Origin: an uncultured cyanobacterium
Lineage (GTDB): Bacteria > Cyanobacteriota > Cyanobacteriia > PCC-6307 > Cyanobiaceae
Direction: 5' to 3'
DNA: 41,828 nucleotides
Assembly (NCBI GenBank): GCA_903856805.1
Contig: CAIOCZ010000095.1
Coordinates: forward strand, 1 to 41,828
The notes under the pieces were generated by a model that was not told the DNA's origin, did no database searches, and saw nothing but the letters and a program-made list of their open reading frames with translations. Made by a program: the position numbers and the translations under genes. Positions 34,170 through 41,828 of this stretch are shown here, piece by piece. Positions within the stretch are counted from its first letter, which is position 1. Every line of letters starts with the position of its first letter.

Positions 34170-35981
34170 ATGAAGGAGTTTGAGTGGATGCGTAGGAGGT
34201 CGGGCCGCCGTAGCCCCGTCAGAACCCTGGTGGCCGCCATGGTTGGGATGGGTCTCAGCCATGGGGGTACGGCCCAGGCCGGAAACGTTCCCCAACGATC
34301 GCTCCCCCAGGACGCTGGGGTCTCTCAGTTGGAGCGCTCCTGGGCCCGCCTCGATCAGGAGCTGAGGCTGTTGGACCAGCTGATGCCTGGGGATCCCTTC
34401 CCTCCCCAGTCCCCGCCCTTGGGGGACTCCGGTGGCGGACCCTCCAGCCTGCTCCCCGCCCTGAATCGGGCCAATCAACCCGCCAACGGCACCATCGACC
34501 CCAAGGCCCCCGATCTGGCGGCGCCTCCCCTTGCCTTGCCGACGGCGGCCACCCTGGCCCAGGGAAGCATGCAGAACCTCGGCCTCCACCAAGCCCTGGC
34601 TCTGGCCTACCTCCACAGTCCGGAGCTGCAGGAGCAGCGACTCGAGGTGGCACGAAGCCTGGCCGATCTGCAGGCGCGTCTGGGTCGCTACTGGCCCCAG
34701 CTGCTGGCCCTCGCGGGCCTGGGATACGAGCAGAGCGGCACCGGCTTTTCCGTGCCCGAGGGCAACCCGGTGCTGGGCTTCGGCGGCGCCTTCGCCCCCG
34801 GAGGTGCCTTCTATGTGCCCACCGGCGCCAAGGCCTACCTCAACCAGGGCAACCGAAGCATGGGCGCCAGCCTGGAACTGCGCTATGCCCTGCTGGATGC
34901 CGCTCGCACGCCGACCGTCCAGGCCGCCCGGGCCCGCCTCCAGCAGGCTTGCAGCCGGTATGCCAACGGGCTGAGGCGGCTGCAGCTCTCGGTGAGTGAG
35001 GCCTACTACAACCTTCAGCGCAACGACCAGCTCCTGCGAATCCGCGAGGCAGATCTACGCAACGATCTGGTGATCCTCCAGGACGTGTTGGCCCTCAAGC
35101 AGGCGGGGTTGGTACCGCGATTGGATCTGCTGCGGCGCCGCGCAATTGAAGCGGAGAGCCAGGAACTGCTGATTCAGGCCATGGCCGATCGGGCCGTGGC
35201 TCGCCGGCGGTTGGCCACCGTGCTGAACCTGGCGCCGGGGATCACCCCCATCGCCAGCGATCCGGTGCGGCTCCAGCCCTCCTGGCCCCTCGACCTGGAG
35301 GCCAGCCTGCTGGCGGCCTATCAAGGCAACCCCGAGTTGGAGGCAGTGCTGGCCACCCGGGAGGCCCTGGCACGCGAGAAGGATGCCACCGCGGCCCAGT
35401 TGCTGCCGAAGCTCAGTTTCGTGGGGCGCGCCGGTGGCCTGAGTCAACAGACCAGCCAATGGTCGATCACGGGCGATTGCTGCGGCACCACCGTGATCCC
35501 CATCCTCAACAGCGGGGGCTATGACTGGGCGGTGGGACTCACTTTCCGCTGGCTGCTCTTCGACGCCGGCAGCACGGCGGCCGAGGTGCGGGCCCTGGCC
35601 CGCCAGGAGGACGCCCAGGCCCAGCGCTATGCGGCCCAGCGCAACGACATCCGGCTGCGCTTGGAGCAGGCCTTCTTCGAACATGAGGCCAGCCTGGCCA
35701 AGCTGGCCTCCGCCCGCCGCGGCGTGGCGGCGAGCCTGGAGGGCTTCCGCGATGCCAAGCTCCGCTACCAGAGCGGCCTTTCTGACGAAATCACCCTCTC
35801 CCTCACCCAGGACCGGCTGGTGCAGAGCCTGGTGCGCCGGCTCAACGCCACCATCGACGTGAACATCACCTATGCCCGCCTGCTGCGGGAACTGTTGCCG
35901 GTGCCTCGGGATCCGGCGGTGCCCCTACAGCCGCGGCTGGACCTGCCCCAGAGCCTGGGACCGGCCCAAGCCACGCCCTGA
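34170..35981 (+). CDS. TolC-family outer-membrane efflux protein
   Basis: A 603-residue TolC-type protein. A signal peptide is visible (basic RRRSGRRSPVR, hydrophobic TLVAAMVGMGL, likely cut after GTAQA near 36). A Pro-rich linker runs to about 130. Then come two outer-membrane-factor repeats of long alpha-helices: LALAYLHSPELQEQRLEVAR to the LRNDLVILQDVLALKQAGLV helix, and a second from LLAAYQGNPELEAVLATREA. Strands between them (LSFVGRAGGLSQ) would line the barrel. It should form the outer channel for the adjacent FUSC/HlyD proteins. ATG at residue 7 is an alternative start. Confidence 0.9.
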   Translation: MKEFEWMRRRSGRRSPVRTLVAAMVGMGLSHGGTAQAGNVPQRSLPQDAGVSQLERSWARLDQELRLLDQLMPGDPFPPQSPPLGDSGGGPSSLLPALNRANQPANGTIDPKAPDLAAPPLALPTAATLAQGSMQNLGLHQALALAYLHSPELQEQRLEVARSLADLQARLGRYWPQLLALAGLGYEQSGTGFSVPEGNPVLGFGGAFAPGGAFYVPTGAKAYLNQGNRSMGASLELRYALLDAARTPTVQAARARLQQACSRYANGLRRLQLSVSEAYYNLQRNDQLLRIREADLRNDLVILQDVLALKQAGLVPRLDLLRRRAIEAESQELLIQAMADRAVARRRLATVLNLAPGITPIASDPVRLQPSWPLDLEASLLAAYQGNPELEAVLATREALAREKDATAAQLLPKLSFVGRAGGLSQQTSQWSITGDCCGTTVIPILNSGGYDWAVGLTFRWLLFDAGSTAAEVRALARQEDAQAQRYAAQRNDIRLRLEQAFFEHEASLAKLASARRGVAASLEGFRDAKLRYQSGLSDEITLSLTQDRLVQSLVRRLNATIDVNITYARLLRELLPVPRDPAVPLQPRLDLPQSLGPAQATP

Positions 35982-36004
35982 ATCCCTTCCGGACCCCTCG
36001 GCCC

Positions 36005-36979
36005 ATGCCCACCACTTCTGTACTGCGTACCACGCTGAAGTACGGGCTGGCGGCGGCCCTGGCCGGCAGTCTGGCCCTGAACAGAAAGGACGTGGAGTTC
36101 GCCTGGTACACCCTGGTGGCGGTGGTGATGTGCATGGACGAGACCGATACCCGCGTGCTGGCAGCCTCGCGGATTCGGGTGCTCGGCACGGTCACCGGCG
36201 GGGTGGTGGGCGGCCTGGTGCACTCCATCCTGTCCGGCTGGATCGGCCTCACGGTGAGCCTGGTGCTGGTGGTGCCGCTGTTGCGGTGGCTGGGATGGCA
36301 ATCCAGCAGAGGGCTGGGGATGCTGGTCTGCACGTTGTTGTTTCTGGTTGAGCGCTACTCCCAACTGGAATGGCTCTATGTGGGCGGCCGCATCCTCGAC
36401 ACCCTGATCGGGATTGGGGCGGTGCTGGTGGTGAGTTTTCTCTTCTGGCCCGTGGACAGGCTGGCGGAGATCCGGACCATCGATACCCAGCTGCGGCTCA
36501 CGATCGCCCCCCGGCTGGAGGCGCTCCACCGGGGGCTGAAGCAACCAGGCCCCCCTGCGGTGGAGCCATCGGTCCCGCTGGACGGCAATCGGCTGATCGT
36601 GCGCCTCGGGCAGCTGGTGGGGGATGAGCTGCGCAGTTCCCCCGACGGTTGGGCCCATCGGCAGCACTGGCGCCAACGTCAACTGCTCTGGGAGAGAATC
36701 CAGGATCACAGCCTCCAAATGGAGCGCCTGACCCGAATGTTGCCCCCCGGGGCCTTCGCCAGCGCCACCACCCCCTGGCTGGAGGACCTACCGGCGATGC
36801 TCGGCAGCGGCGGTGCCGATCGAGTTCCGGCCCTGCCCCAACGGCAGAGCCTCGTGCGGTTGGCCACGGGTCTTCAGTTGTCACCCCTGCTTCTGCTGGC
36901 CCTTGAGGATGAGCTTCAGCGCCTGGTGTGCAGCCTCCACAGCCTGGCCCTGGCTAGCCGGCGGGATGGGCCCGCATGA
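36005..36979 (+). CDS. FUSC-family membrane protein, first of two
   Basis: A 324-residue protein with about five or six membrane segments in residues 10-155 and a soluble helical C-terminal part. Features are LKYGLAAALAGSLALNRKDV, the ASRIRVLGTVTGGVVGGL glycine-rich segment and LEWLYVGGRILDTLIGIGAV, then FWPVDRL. These match the FUSC (fusaric-acid resistance/aromatic-acid exporter) half-unit. Classic AaeB/YccS proteins carry two such halves in one chain; here the second half is the next gene, overlapping by ATGA (36976-36979), so the two probably assemble together. The substrate is unknown. Confidence 0.85.
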   Translation: MPTTSVLRTTLKYGLAAALAGSLALNRKDVEFAWYTLVAVVMCMDETDTRVLAASRIRVLGTVTGGVVGGLVHSILSGWIGLTVSLVLVVPLLRWLGWQSSRGLGMLVCTLLFLVERYSQLEWLYVGGRILDTLIGIGAVLVVSFLFWPVDRLAEIRTIDTQLRLTIAPRLEALHRGLKQPGPPAVEPSVPLDGNRLIVRLGQLVGDELRSSPDGWAHRQHWRQRQLLWERIQDHSLQMERLTRMLPPGAFASATTPWLEDLPAMLGSGGADRVPALPQRQSLVRLATGLQLSPLLLLALEDELQRLVCSLHSLALASRRDGPA

Positions 36980-38052
36980 TCCGGTCCGATCCACCGCTGA
37001 TCACCCGAGCCGAGCTGAGGCTTGCCCTCACCACCGGCCTCTCGGCCGGCCTGGCGATCACCCTGGGGCTGCCCGACCCCTTCTACGCCCCCTTAGCGGT
37101 GGCCGCGGTCCTAGGCGGCACGGTGGGAGCCAGTCGCACCCTGGGGATCCAGCGGCTGCTGGGCACCCTCATGGGAGGACTGATCGTGGCAGTGCTGCAT
37201 CCCACCCTCAGCCCGATCCTGCCGATGCCGATCGGCGTGGCGATTGCCTTGGCCTGCACCCGGGTGTTCGGGGGGTCCCTCGGCCTCCATAGCGGCTACA
37301 AGGTGGCGGGCCTGGTGGTTTCCGTCGGCTGGACCGCCCATGCCGCCGAGATCGACAGCTGGGTGCCGATCCGGCTGGTGCTGACCCTGCTCGGTGTATT
37401 GGTGGCCTGGGTAGCGATCCAATGGTTCTGGCCGAGTCGTGCCCTCGAACGGCGGCAGGAGCTCTCGGTGCAGCTCTTTCGGGAGTTCGCCATCGCCTTC
37501 CGGGACCAGGCCGCCCTGATGCGCGGCGGCGAGGGCCTGTGCGGGGCCCATGGCCTGGAACGGCAGAAGCACCTGCTGGATCTGATCCTCGAGCAGCAGG
37601 GCCAGCGGACCGATGCCGCGGTGGAGCTTGGCAGCGACTGGCTTGGCCAGCGACTGGCGCGGCTGTGGGACCGGCAGGAGCAATTGTGGAGCGCCCTGCT
37701 TGCCAGCTACCGCACCCTGGTGCGCCTGCCACCGCTGCCACGCCGTCATGGCAGCCTGGCCCATCTGCTGGAGGCCAAAGTGGCGCTGCTAGAGGCGGTG
37801 GCGGATCGCCTCGAGCAATGGGCCCTCGTCGGGCCTACTCCCCCCCGATGGCGCACCCAGACGACCTCGGGGAATGGGGACGCCCTCCAGCGGGTGGGCC
37901 GGGACCTGGAGACAGCGGAAATGGGTCTGTTCGAGGATCCGGAGGCCGCGGCCCTGCTGCTTGCCGGCTCCGGAGGCCGGCGGGCGGTCACCTGTCAGCA
38001 GGTGCTACGGGCCGTCCAGGGGTTTGAACAGGCCTGGAGGGCAACGCCCTAG
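36976..38052 (+). CDS. FUSC-family membrane protein, second of two
   Basis: A 358-residue FUSC-like protein. It has about six hydrophobic segments up to residue 155 (LRLALTTGLSAGLAITLGLP, RLLGTLMGGLIVAVLHPTLS), with RVFGG and the WFWPSRALERRQELSVQ segment at the domain boundary, followed by a helical cytoplasmic region. It is coupled to the preceding FUSC gene. Its TAG stop lies in a CTAG palindrome that also supplies the stop of the convergent small membrane-protein gene. Confidence 0.85.
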   Translation: MIRSDPPLITRAELRLALTTGLSAGLAITLGLPDPFYAPLAVAAVLGGTVGASRTLGIQRLLGTLMGGLIVAVLHPTLSPILPMPIGVAIALACTRVFGGSLGLHSGYKVAGLVVSVGWTAHAAEIDSWVPIRLVLTLLGVLVAWVAIQWFWPSRALERRQELSVQLFREFAIAFRDQAALMRGGEGLCGAHGLERQKHLLDLILEQQGQRTDAAVELGSDWLGQRLARLWDRQEQLWSALLASYRTLVRLPPLPRRHGSLAHLLEAKVALLEAVADRLEQWALVGPTPPRWRTQTTSGNGDALQRVGRDLETAEMGLFEDPEAAALLLAGSGGRRAVTCQQVLRAVQGFEQAWRATP

Positions 38053-38234
38053 TGGCCGGGAGGCCCACCCATGGAGAAAAAGCGCTCGATCCGATAACCC
38101 AGGATCACGAGCAGCAGCACCAACCAAAACCAGAGTTCCGGGGGATTGGCGTTGGCGATCACCAGCAGCAACACCACCTCGGCCACCAGCCAGGGGAATT
38201 CCAACCGGAACAGATCGCGGCTTGTGGGTTTCAC
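38049..38234 (-). CDS. Small two-helix membrane protein of the efflux set
   Basis: A 61-residue protein starting at GTG 38234 and overlapping the HlyD stop as GTGA. It has two hydrophobic helices, WLVAEVVLLLVIANA and LWFWLVLLLVILGYRI, with a positively charged N-terminus (KPTSRDLFRLE). I recognise no family. Position and size recall AaeX, the small membrane protein coded with the AaeA (HlyD) and AaeB (FUSC) pump in enterobacteria, but no sequence match is claimed. It is probably a pump accessory. Confidence 0.7.
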   Translation of the reverse strand: MKPTSRDLFRLEFPWLVAEVVLLLVIANANPPELWFWLVLLLVILGYRIERFFSMGGPPGH

Positions 38235-39553
38235 CAACTGGCCGCCCCCCCGGGCTGCAGTCCGCGCTTCCAGCTGCGGTCGATCGCACGACTGCGATAG
38301 CCGCCGGTGATCGAACGCAGCCCCGGCAGCACATAGGACAGGGGGGTGCGCCATTCCACATAGGCGTGGCTATCCACGGTGAGACCCTCCCGAACCGGAA
38401 ACACATCACTGCCGTTGGAGATGGTCCAACGGAAGCCATCGTGGCTGCGGGGATTACGTTCCAACTCGATCGAGGCACGCATCACCGGTCCGCTCTCCAC
38501 CAGGGCCTTGGCCAGCTGGGGGTTGCCGATGGTGGTGGAGATGTCGTCTTCGGTTGCTGGTAGCACATTCACGTGTTTCACCCGCCCCACAATGCCGCCA
38601 AAACGGCCCCGCTGATTCCACTGGGGAACCACTTCCACGGGCATGCCAACCCTGAGTCGGCGGGCATCGGCCGGGGCAAAATACGAAACAGCTCGCAGCG
38701 GCAACCCACTCGGCAGGCGACCGATGGTTCCTAAGCGCTGCCCCACCGCGACGGTCTGGCCGGGAATCACCTGCAGGTCAAGCACCTGGCCATCGCGATC
38801 GGCGTGGAGTTCACCCTCATAGGCCAGGCGCGCCTCCGTGACCCTGACCTGGCGGCGCAGATCATCGATCACATAGCGGCGCTGCAGAGCCTCGGTCTCG
38901 ATGGAGAGCTTCACCTGTTGAAAAGCGGTGAGCACCTTCTTCTGTTCGATCCTCACCTGATCGAGGTTCACCCCCGTGTTGGTGAGCCCCTGCTCCACAG
39001 TCACCACTTCATTGGAGAGCGGGGCCACCACCTCCCGGCGCGACAGCCATTCGAGGTTGCGGAGCTTGCTGGCATAGGTGTTGCGCAGGTTGGTGTAACG
39101 CTCGGCATCGCCACGAAGCTTGGCCAGGGCCGTATCCACGCTGGTCTGCTCCGTACGAAGGCGGAGACCATCCCGCGCGTCGAGGGCCCGATTCTGGCGT
39201 TCGAGTTCGCGCAGATTGGCGCGCTGCTGCTCGAGCTCCTTCTCGAGCACCGGGAGATAGAGCTCCACCAACACCTGGCCACGACGCACGGAGTCGCCCA
39301 CGGCGATCGGCAGGCGACGCACCTGGCCAGCGGCGCGGGCATCCAACAGGCCGGCGTTGTCGGGCAGCAGCAGCACCCCCTTGCCCACCACCTCCGTGGG
39401 CACCAGCCAGAACAGCGCCCAAGCACCCAGGGCACCACTGATCAGAACCAGGCAAGCGCCAAGCTGCTGGCGGGGGCCCAAGGCGCTCCAACGGCCACCG
39501 GCCGAATGCAGCCAACGCCTAGGGGCGGGCAGCTTGGGACTGGGAGAATTCAT
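38231..39553 (-). CDS. HlyD-family adaptor, NHLM-bacteriocin type
   Basis: A 440-residue periplasmic adaptor with one N-terminal membrane helix (about 30-50, LGACLVLISGALGAWALFWL). The lipoyl half QVRRLPIAVGDSVRRGQVLV is followed by a coiled-coil hairpin (about 105-230), the second lipoyl half with GQVLDLQVIPGQTVAVGQRL, and a beta-barrel with PADARRLRVGMPVEV. The C-terminal part (FGGIVGRVKHVNVLPATEDD, and FRWTISNGSDVF) recalls the TIGR03794 group named for NHLM-type bacteriocin export. No NHLM ABC transporter is coded here, so it may serve the FUSC/TolC set instead. ATG 39553 is chosen; ATG 39565 is possible. Confidence 0.87.
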   Translation of the reverse strand: MNSPSPKLPAPRRWLHSAGGRWSALGPRQQLGACLVLISGALGAWALFWLVPTEVVGKGVLLLPDNAGLLDARAAGQVRRLPIAVGDSVRRGQVLVELYLPVLEKELEQQRANLRELERQNRALDARDGLRLRTEQTSVDTALAKLRGDAERYTNLRNTYASKLRNLEWLSRREVVAPLSNEVVTVEQGLTNTGVNLDQVRIEQKKVLTAFQQVKLSIETEALQRRYVIDDLRRQVRVTEARLAYEGELHADRDGQVLDLQVIPGQTVAVGQRLGTIGRLPSGLPLRAVSYFAPADARRLRVGMPVEVVPQWNQRGRFGGIVGRVKHVNVLPATEDDISTTIGNPQLAKALVESGPVMRASIELERNPRSHDGFRWTISNGSDVFPVREGLTVDSHAYVEWRTPLSYVLPGLRSITGGYRSRAIDRSWKRGLQPGGAASW

Positions 39554-39788
39554 GGCGGCCAGCATGCAGGGTTTTGACCCATCTGTCAGCCCTCTATGTC
39601 GTCCATCCTAGGTCGAGTGGCTGCTTGGAGTCAAAAGCGAAGACCAGGTGGCCATAATCTGCCAGCAAACAATCGTGAGAGGACAAGTCATCGCCTGGCC
39701 CAAAGAATCTAATCCCGCTTGATTCAGCAAAGTTTGGCGCGGGAGCCTTTCCGCAAAACTGACCCAAATAATTTTGGCAAAACTTTAT

Positions 39789-39947
39789 TTATTGAGCCCA
39801 GAAATACCAATCCCACGGACTAATCCAGCCGCAATTGAGTACTGAAAAGGGCTCACATGGAATGAATTTGCCTCCCCTTGCCGCCACAAGGCCTCCAAAG
39901 CGAAAGCACTTTTCAGCATTATCCTTATGCGAAGATTTGAGAGGCAT
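39789..39947 (-). CDS. Candidate small peptide with GG motif and three Cys
   Basis: A 52-residue frame from ATG 39947 to TAA 39789-39791. It has Cys at 14, 31 and 39, a double glycine at 25-26 (LVAARGG) and an aromatic end (WISPWDWYFWAQ). It lies about 235 bp upstream of the HlyD gene on the same strand. A GG-leader peptide would fit a bacteriocin-type adaptor, but the leader lacks the usual LSxxEL pattern and is not Nif11-like. There is no good Shine-Dalgarno sequence (TCTAGG abuts the ATG). It may well be a chance ORF. Confidence 0.2.
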   Translation of the reverse strand: MPLKSSHKDNAEKCFRFGGLVAARGGKFIPCEPFSVLNCGWISPWDWYFWAQ

Positions 39948-40913
39948 CCTAGATTGAGCATCGAATGAGCGGATGAATTTCAGACAGTCTCGTAGACGAC
40001 ATGCAAGCTAAAATGAACCTTGCCTTACCCATCCCAAAGTCCATGATCAGAAATCAACCCTATCGCCTCAACCTCCTTAGACGACTCAAAGACGTGGGCG
40101 ATTAAGAAGGAATTAAACTGAACATTGGCGAGTGAAATCAACTCCAATTAAAGACAAGTACTATATTGAGAACGGGGAATGGCGACGACCCTAAGCAGGG
40201 ATCACTTGAGATGGTCATTAAGGGAACGCTCTTTGACCTATGGAGCATAAAACATTAAATCAAGACAGCCCAAACACGATCCGGAATGAACACGCCAATA
40301 ATAATTAATCAATGGAATATAACCGATCCAACGCACTTTCTCAGCAACCCTCAACAACAAGTCTCAGCACTGAGCTCCTTGAGTTTCATCGCCACATGCA
40401 CAAACTCAACCACAAGCTCATTCAGGTTGCAAACTAATGGGGCAAGGCAGTTACACTATACCGAATTTCAGGACTCCATTCCGGATTACTTAACAGCAAA
40501 CCAAGACGCGCCGCCCCATCCCAACCCAAGCAGTCCTTACCCAAACAAATAAAGGCGACTTCCACGCAAATAAGCAACGGATAAAATATAATTAAGTTCT
40601 TATGGGTATTTCGTGATTGCGATCGACGAAAGCAACAAACTCCTGGGCGCCAATACCAAGGGATTGCCCTAACTGGGGGCGGGGGGCATGAAGATGCAAG
40701 CCAAAGGATCATGGCCAATCCTGGGCATCCCGGACTGATTAATAAGCAATAAAGACTTAGACTCCAATCCTTAACTCTATGATTGCAATAGCCAGCCCTG
40801 CCTTATCCTGAGGGAATAATCACAAAAAACCTTCCAATCATGCATTATTCATATCTGGTGGAGCCTACAGGACGCTCATTGGCAGTGAACACACCAAGGA
40901 AGGGGAGGCGGCG

Positions 40914-41111
40914 ATGAATACAAAGGGATCCCAGTGCGGAGGCAACAATGCAGAAGTCATCCCAAAACGTCTGGCTGCAGGAGAATGGGAGGCGGCTGAG
41001 ACCAACACAGATGGCCACAGGCCGGGAATGGTGACTGACGAAATGCCTCACCGAGCGATGGTTGTGACCACTGGCAAAACGAACCAGAGACCACCCATCC
41101 CGGGCAGTTAA
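40914..41111 (+). CDS. Hypothetical 65-residue ORF with strong Shine-Dalgarno
   Basis: ATG 40914 follows GGAAGGGGAGG at about 40898-40908, the best ribosome-binding signal in the AT-rich region. The product (MNTKGSQCGGNNAEVIPKR at its start) is hydrophilic with one Cys and no recognisable domain. The frame is open for about 35 codons upstream without ATG, so it may be the tail of a broken gene. Low confidence. Confidence 0.25.
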   Translation: MNTKGSQCGGNNAEVIPKRLAAGEWEAAETNTDGHRPGMVTDEMPHRAMVVTTGKTNQRPPIPGS

Positions 41112-41185
41112 TATTTCATTTCACTAAAAAAACAGCAATCAACCCCCTTCACCTTCATCATAGAGCTAATAAATGAAACCAACGG

Positions 41186-41614
41186 GTGGGAAGTAGCAGG
41201 GTTGTCGCATTGCTTGCAGCTCCATTCATGCGCCAAGTGTCTAGCCAGGCGCTTGCGGATCAATCCTCAAACATACAATACAGGAATCACGAGTATTCTC
41301 AACTCAATCCAATGCCCCGCCTTCCTAGGCCGTTTGACTCAGTAGGAGAAGCTGATTCATGGAAGTATCAATGCAGAAAGAGTGTCGATGCGCTGGCAGG
41401 CTGGAGACTCGCCCGGGCATCCTTTGCCACTGAGGGCCAACCATCGGATTTCCGAGCTGGCTATCTGAATGGGGTTCGCGGGGTCAACGACAGGGAAAAG
41501 GACAGGCTCTGCAACTGCCTGAGCGAGTCAAGAGTTCTATCGCTAACCACACTCTCCAAGGCAGCTGCCGATGATTTTTTAGGTGTCCTGCTGAATCAAT
41601 GTTCGAACCGTTAG
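41186..41614 (+). CDS. Possible secreted Cys-containing hypothetical protein
   Basis: A 142-residue frame from GTG 41186. The start reads as a short signal peptide, GSSRVVALLAAPFMRQ with a likely cut near SSQALA. The mature part has Cys in KYQCRKSVD, RLCNCLSES and NQCSNR near the end, giving four Cys that could pair. The middle (ALAGWRLARASFATEG) looks like a structured domain. I do not recognise the family. Codon use is less GC-biased than in the flanking genes, suggesting later arrival. Confidence 0.45.
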   Translation: MGSSRVVALLAAPFMRQVSSQALADQSSNIQYRNHEYSQLNPMPRLPRPFDSVGEADSWKYQCRKSVDALAGWRLARASFATEGQPSDFRAGYLNGVRGVNDREKDRLCNCLSESRVLSLTTLSKAAADDFLGVLLNQCSNR

Positions 41615-41706
41615 CCTTGAATTGAATCCTTCGAAATCGAAACGCCAAGAGGCCTAGCGAAAAGCCTCCCCTGAAACCCCCTTCGAATAAAAGGATGTCC
41701 TCAAAC

Positions 41707-41828
41707 TCAGCGATAGTTTTCAAACTGCAGTGGTAGCTCCAGATCCTCGGCTCGCAATAATTGAATGGCCTGCTGGAGATCATCCTTGTTCTTGCCTGTG
41801 ATCCGCAAACTCTCGCCCTGGATCGCCA
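41707..41828 (-). CDS. YajQ family nucleotide-binding protein (3' part)
   Basis: The last 40 codons of a gene running off the right edge. They read [20 protein letters not shown], then [19 protein letters not shown] and a stop at 41707-41709. This is the conserved C-terminus of the YajQ/UPF0234 family, small ferredoxin-like-fold proteins that bind nucleotides (cyclic-di-GMP in Xanthomonas). The 5' part is outside the window. Confidence 0.9.
   Translation of the reverse strand, partial: AIQGESLRITGKNKDDLQQAIQLLRAEDLELPLQFENYR

Larger units (their letters stand above)
39554..41185. other. AT-rich gene-poor region
   Basis: Base composition drops sharply from the GC-rich flanks. Only short, overlapping frames with frequent stops are present; several short in-frame remnants (for example STPIKDKYYIENGEWRRP ending near 40194) read like pieces of decayed genes. 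No tRNA, transposase, inverted terminal repeat or CRISPR array is visible. Two candidate small ORFs are listed separately (39789-39947 and 40914-41111). It is best viewed as a degraded or newly acquired intergenic segment between the efflux genes and yajQ. Confidence 0.6.

Noticed and set aside
40286-40552. An 88-codon plus-strand frame in the AT-rich region
   Set aside because: It is Ser/Thr/Asn/Pro-rich without a domain or clear ribosome-binding site, and another short frame overlaps it. Probably chance.
39554-41185. Nif11 or nitrile-hydratase leader peptides of prochlorosin type
   Set aside because: They were looked for because of the NHLM-like HlyD. No frame has the acidic helical leader ending in an AGG-type site with a Cys/Ser/Thr core, and no LanM-like enzyme is coded here.

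Overview
The window is a GC-rich chromosomal segment of an alpha-cyanobacterium, most like the Cyanobium / coastal-freshwater Synechococcus group. The evidence is a form IA RuBisCO inside a complete cso-type (alpha) carboxysome operon with the cyanobacteria-only parts CsoS1D and CsoS1E, NDH-1 subunits of the CO2-uptake type, SbtA/SbtB, light-independent protochlorophyllide reductase subunits, and a plastid Ycf52-like GNAT. No species is claimed, since no database search was possible.

Layout. 1-300: tRNA-Pro(UGG) with an 11-bp tandem repeat beyond its 3' end, which looks like the edge of an integration site. 300-10440: housekeeping genes: a SepF-like protein, AlkB, RidA, an ABC importer ATPase, glyoxalase II, hisG, an ABC exporter, an alpha/beta hydrolase, a GNAT, and a translationally coupled trio of HtrA protease with two small glycosyltransferase-like genes. 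10495-11928: dnaA, facing the block that follows.

11973-29827: an almost uninterrupted CO2-concentrating block, all on the minus strand except rdgB. In transcription order it reads csoS1D, [rdgB on the other strand], sbtA, sbtB, csoS1, cbbL, cbbS, csoS2, csoSCA, csoS4A, csoS4B, csoS1E, a ferritin-like gene, ndhF4, ndhD4, chpX, acRAF, cbbX. It brings together HCO3- import (SbtA with its PII-like regulator), CO2 hydration at the membrane (NDH-1 with ChpX), the shell, scaffold and carbonic anhydrase, the enzyme, its assembly factor (acRAF) and its activase (CbbX).

30090-33744: an unrecognised conserved-looking protein, then chlN and chlB. chlL is not in the window. 33869-39553: a DUF427 protein, then an envelope efflux set: TolC-type outer-membrane protein, two half-size FUSC proteins and, convergent with them, an HlyD adaptor resembling the NHLM-bacteriocin type plus a 61-residue membrane protein.

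39554-41700 is visibly AT-richer and gene-poor, with only short doubtful ORFs and one possible secreted Cys-containing protein. The window ends inside yajQ (minus strand).

Most interesting points: a seven-A run in csoS2 where a -1 slip would remove the C-terminal peptide; a CsoS2-like ITG motif in the CsoS1D tail; CsoS1E, whose BMC domain differs from CsoS1 at about four residues but carries a long disordered tail; a ferritin-like gene inside the carboxysome operon; and the split-FUSC efflux set beside an AT-rich decayed region.
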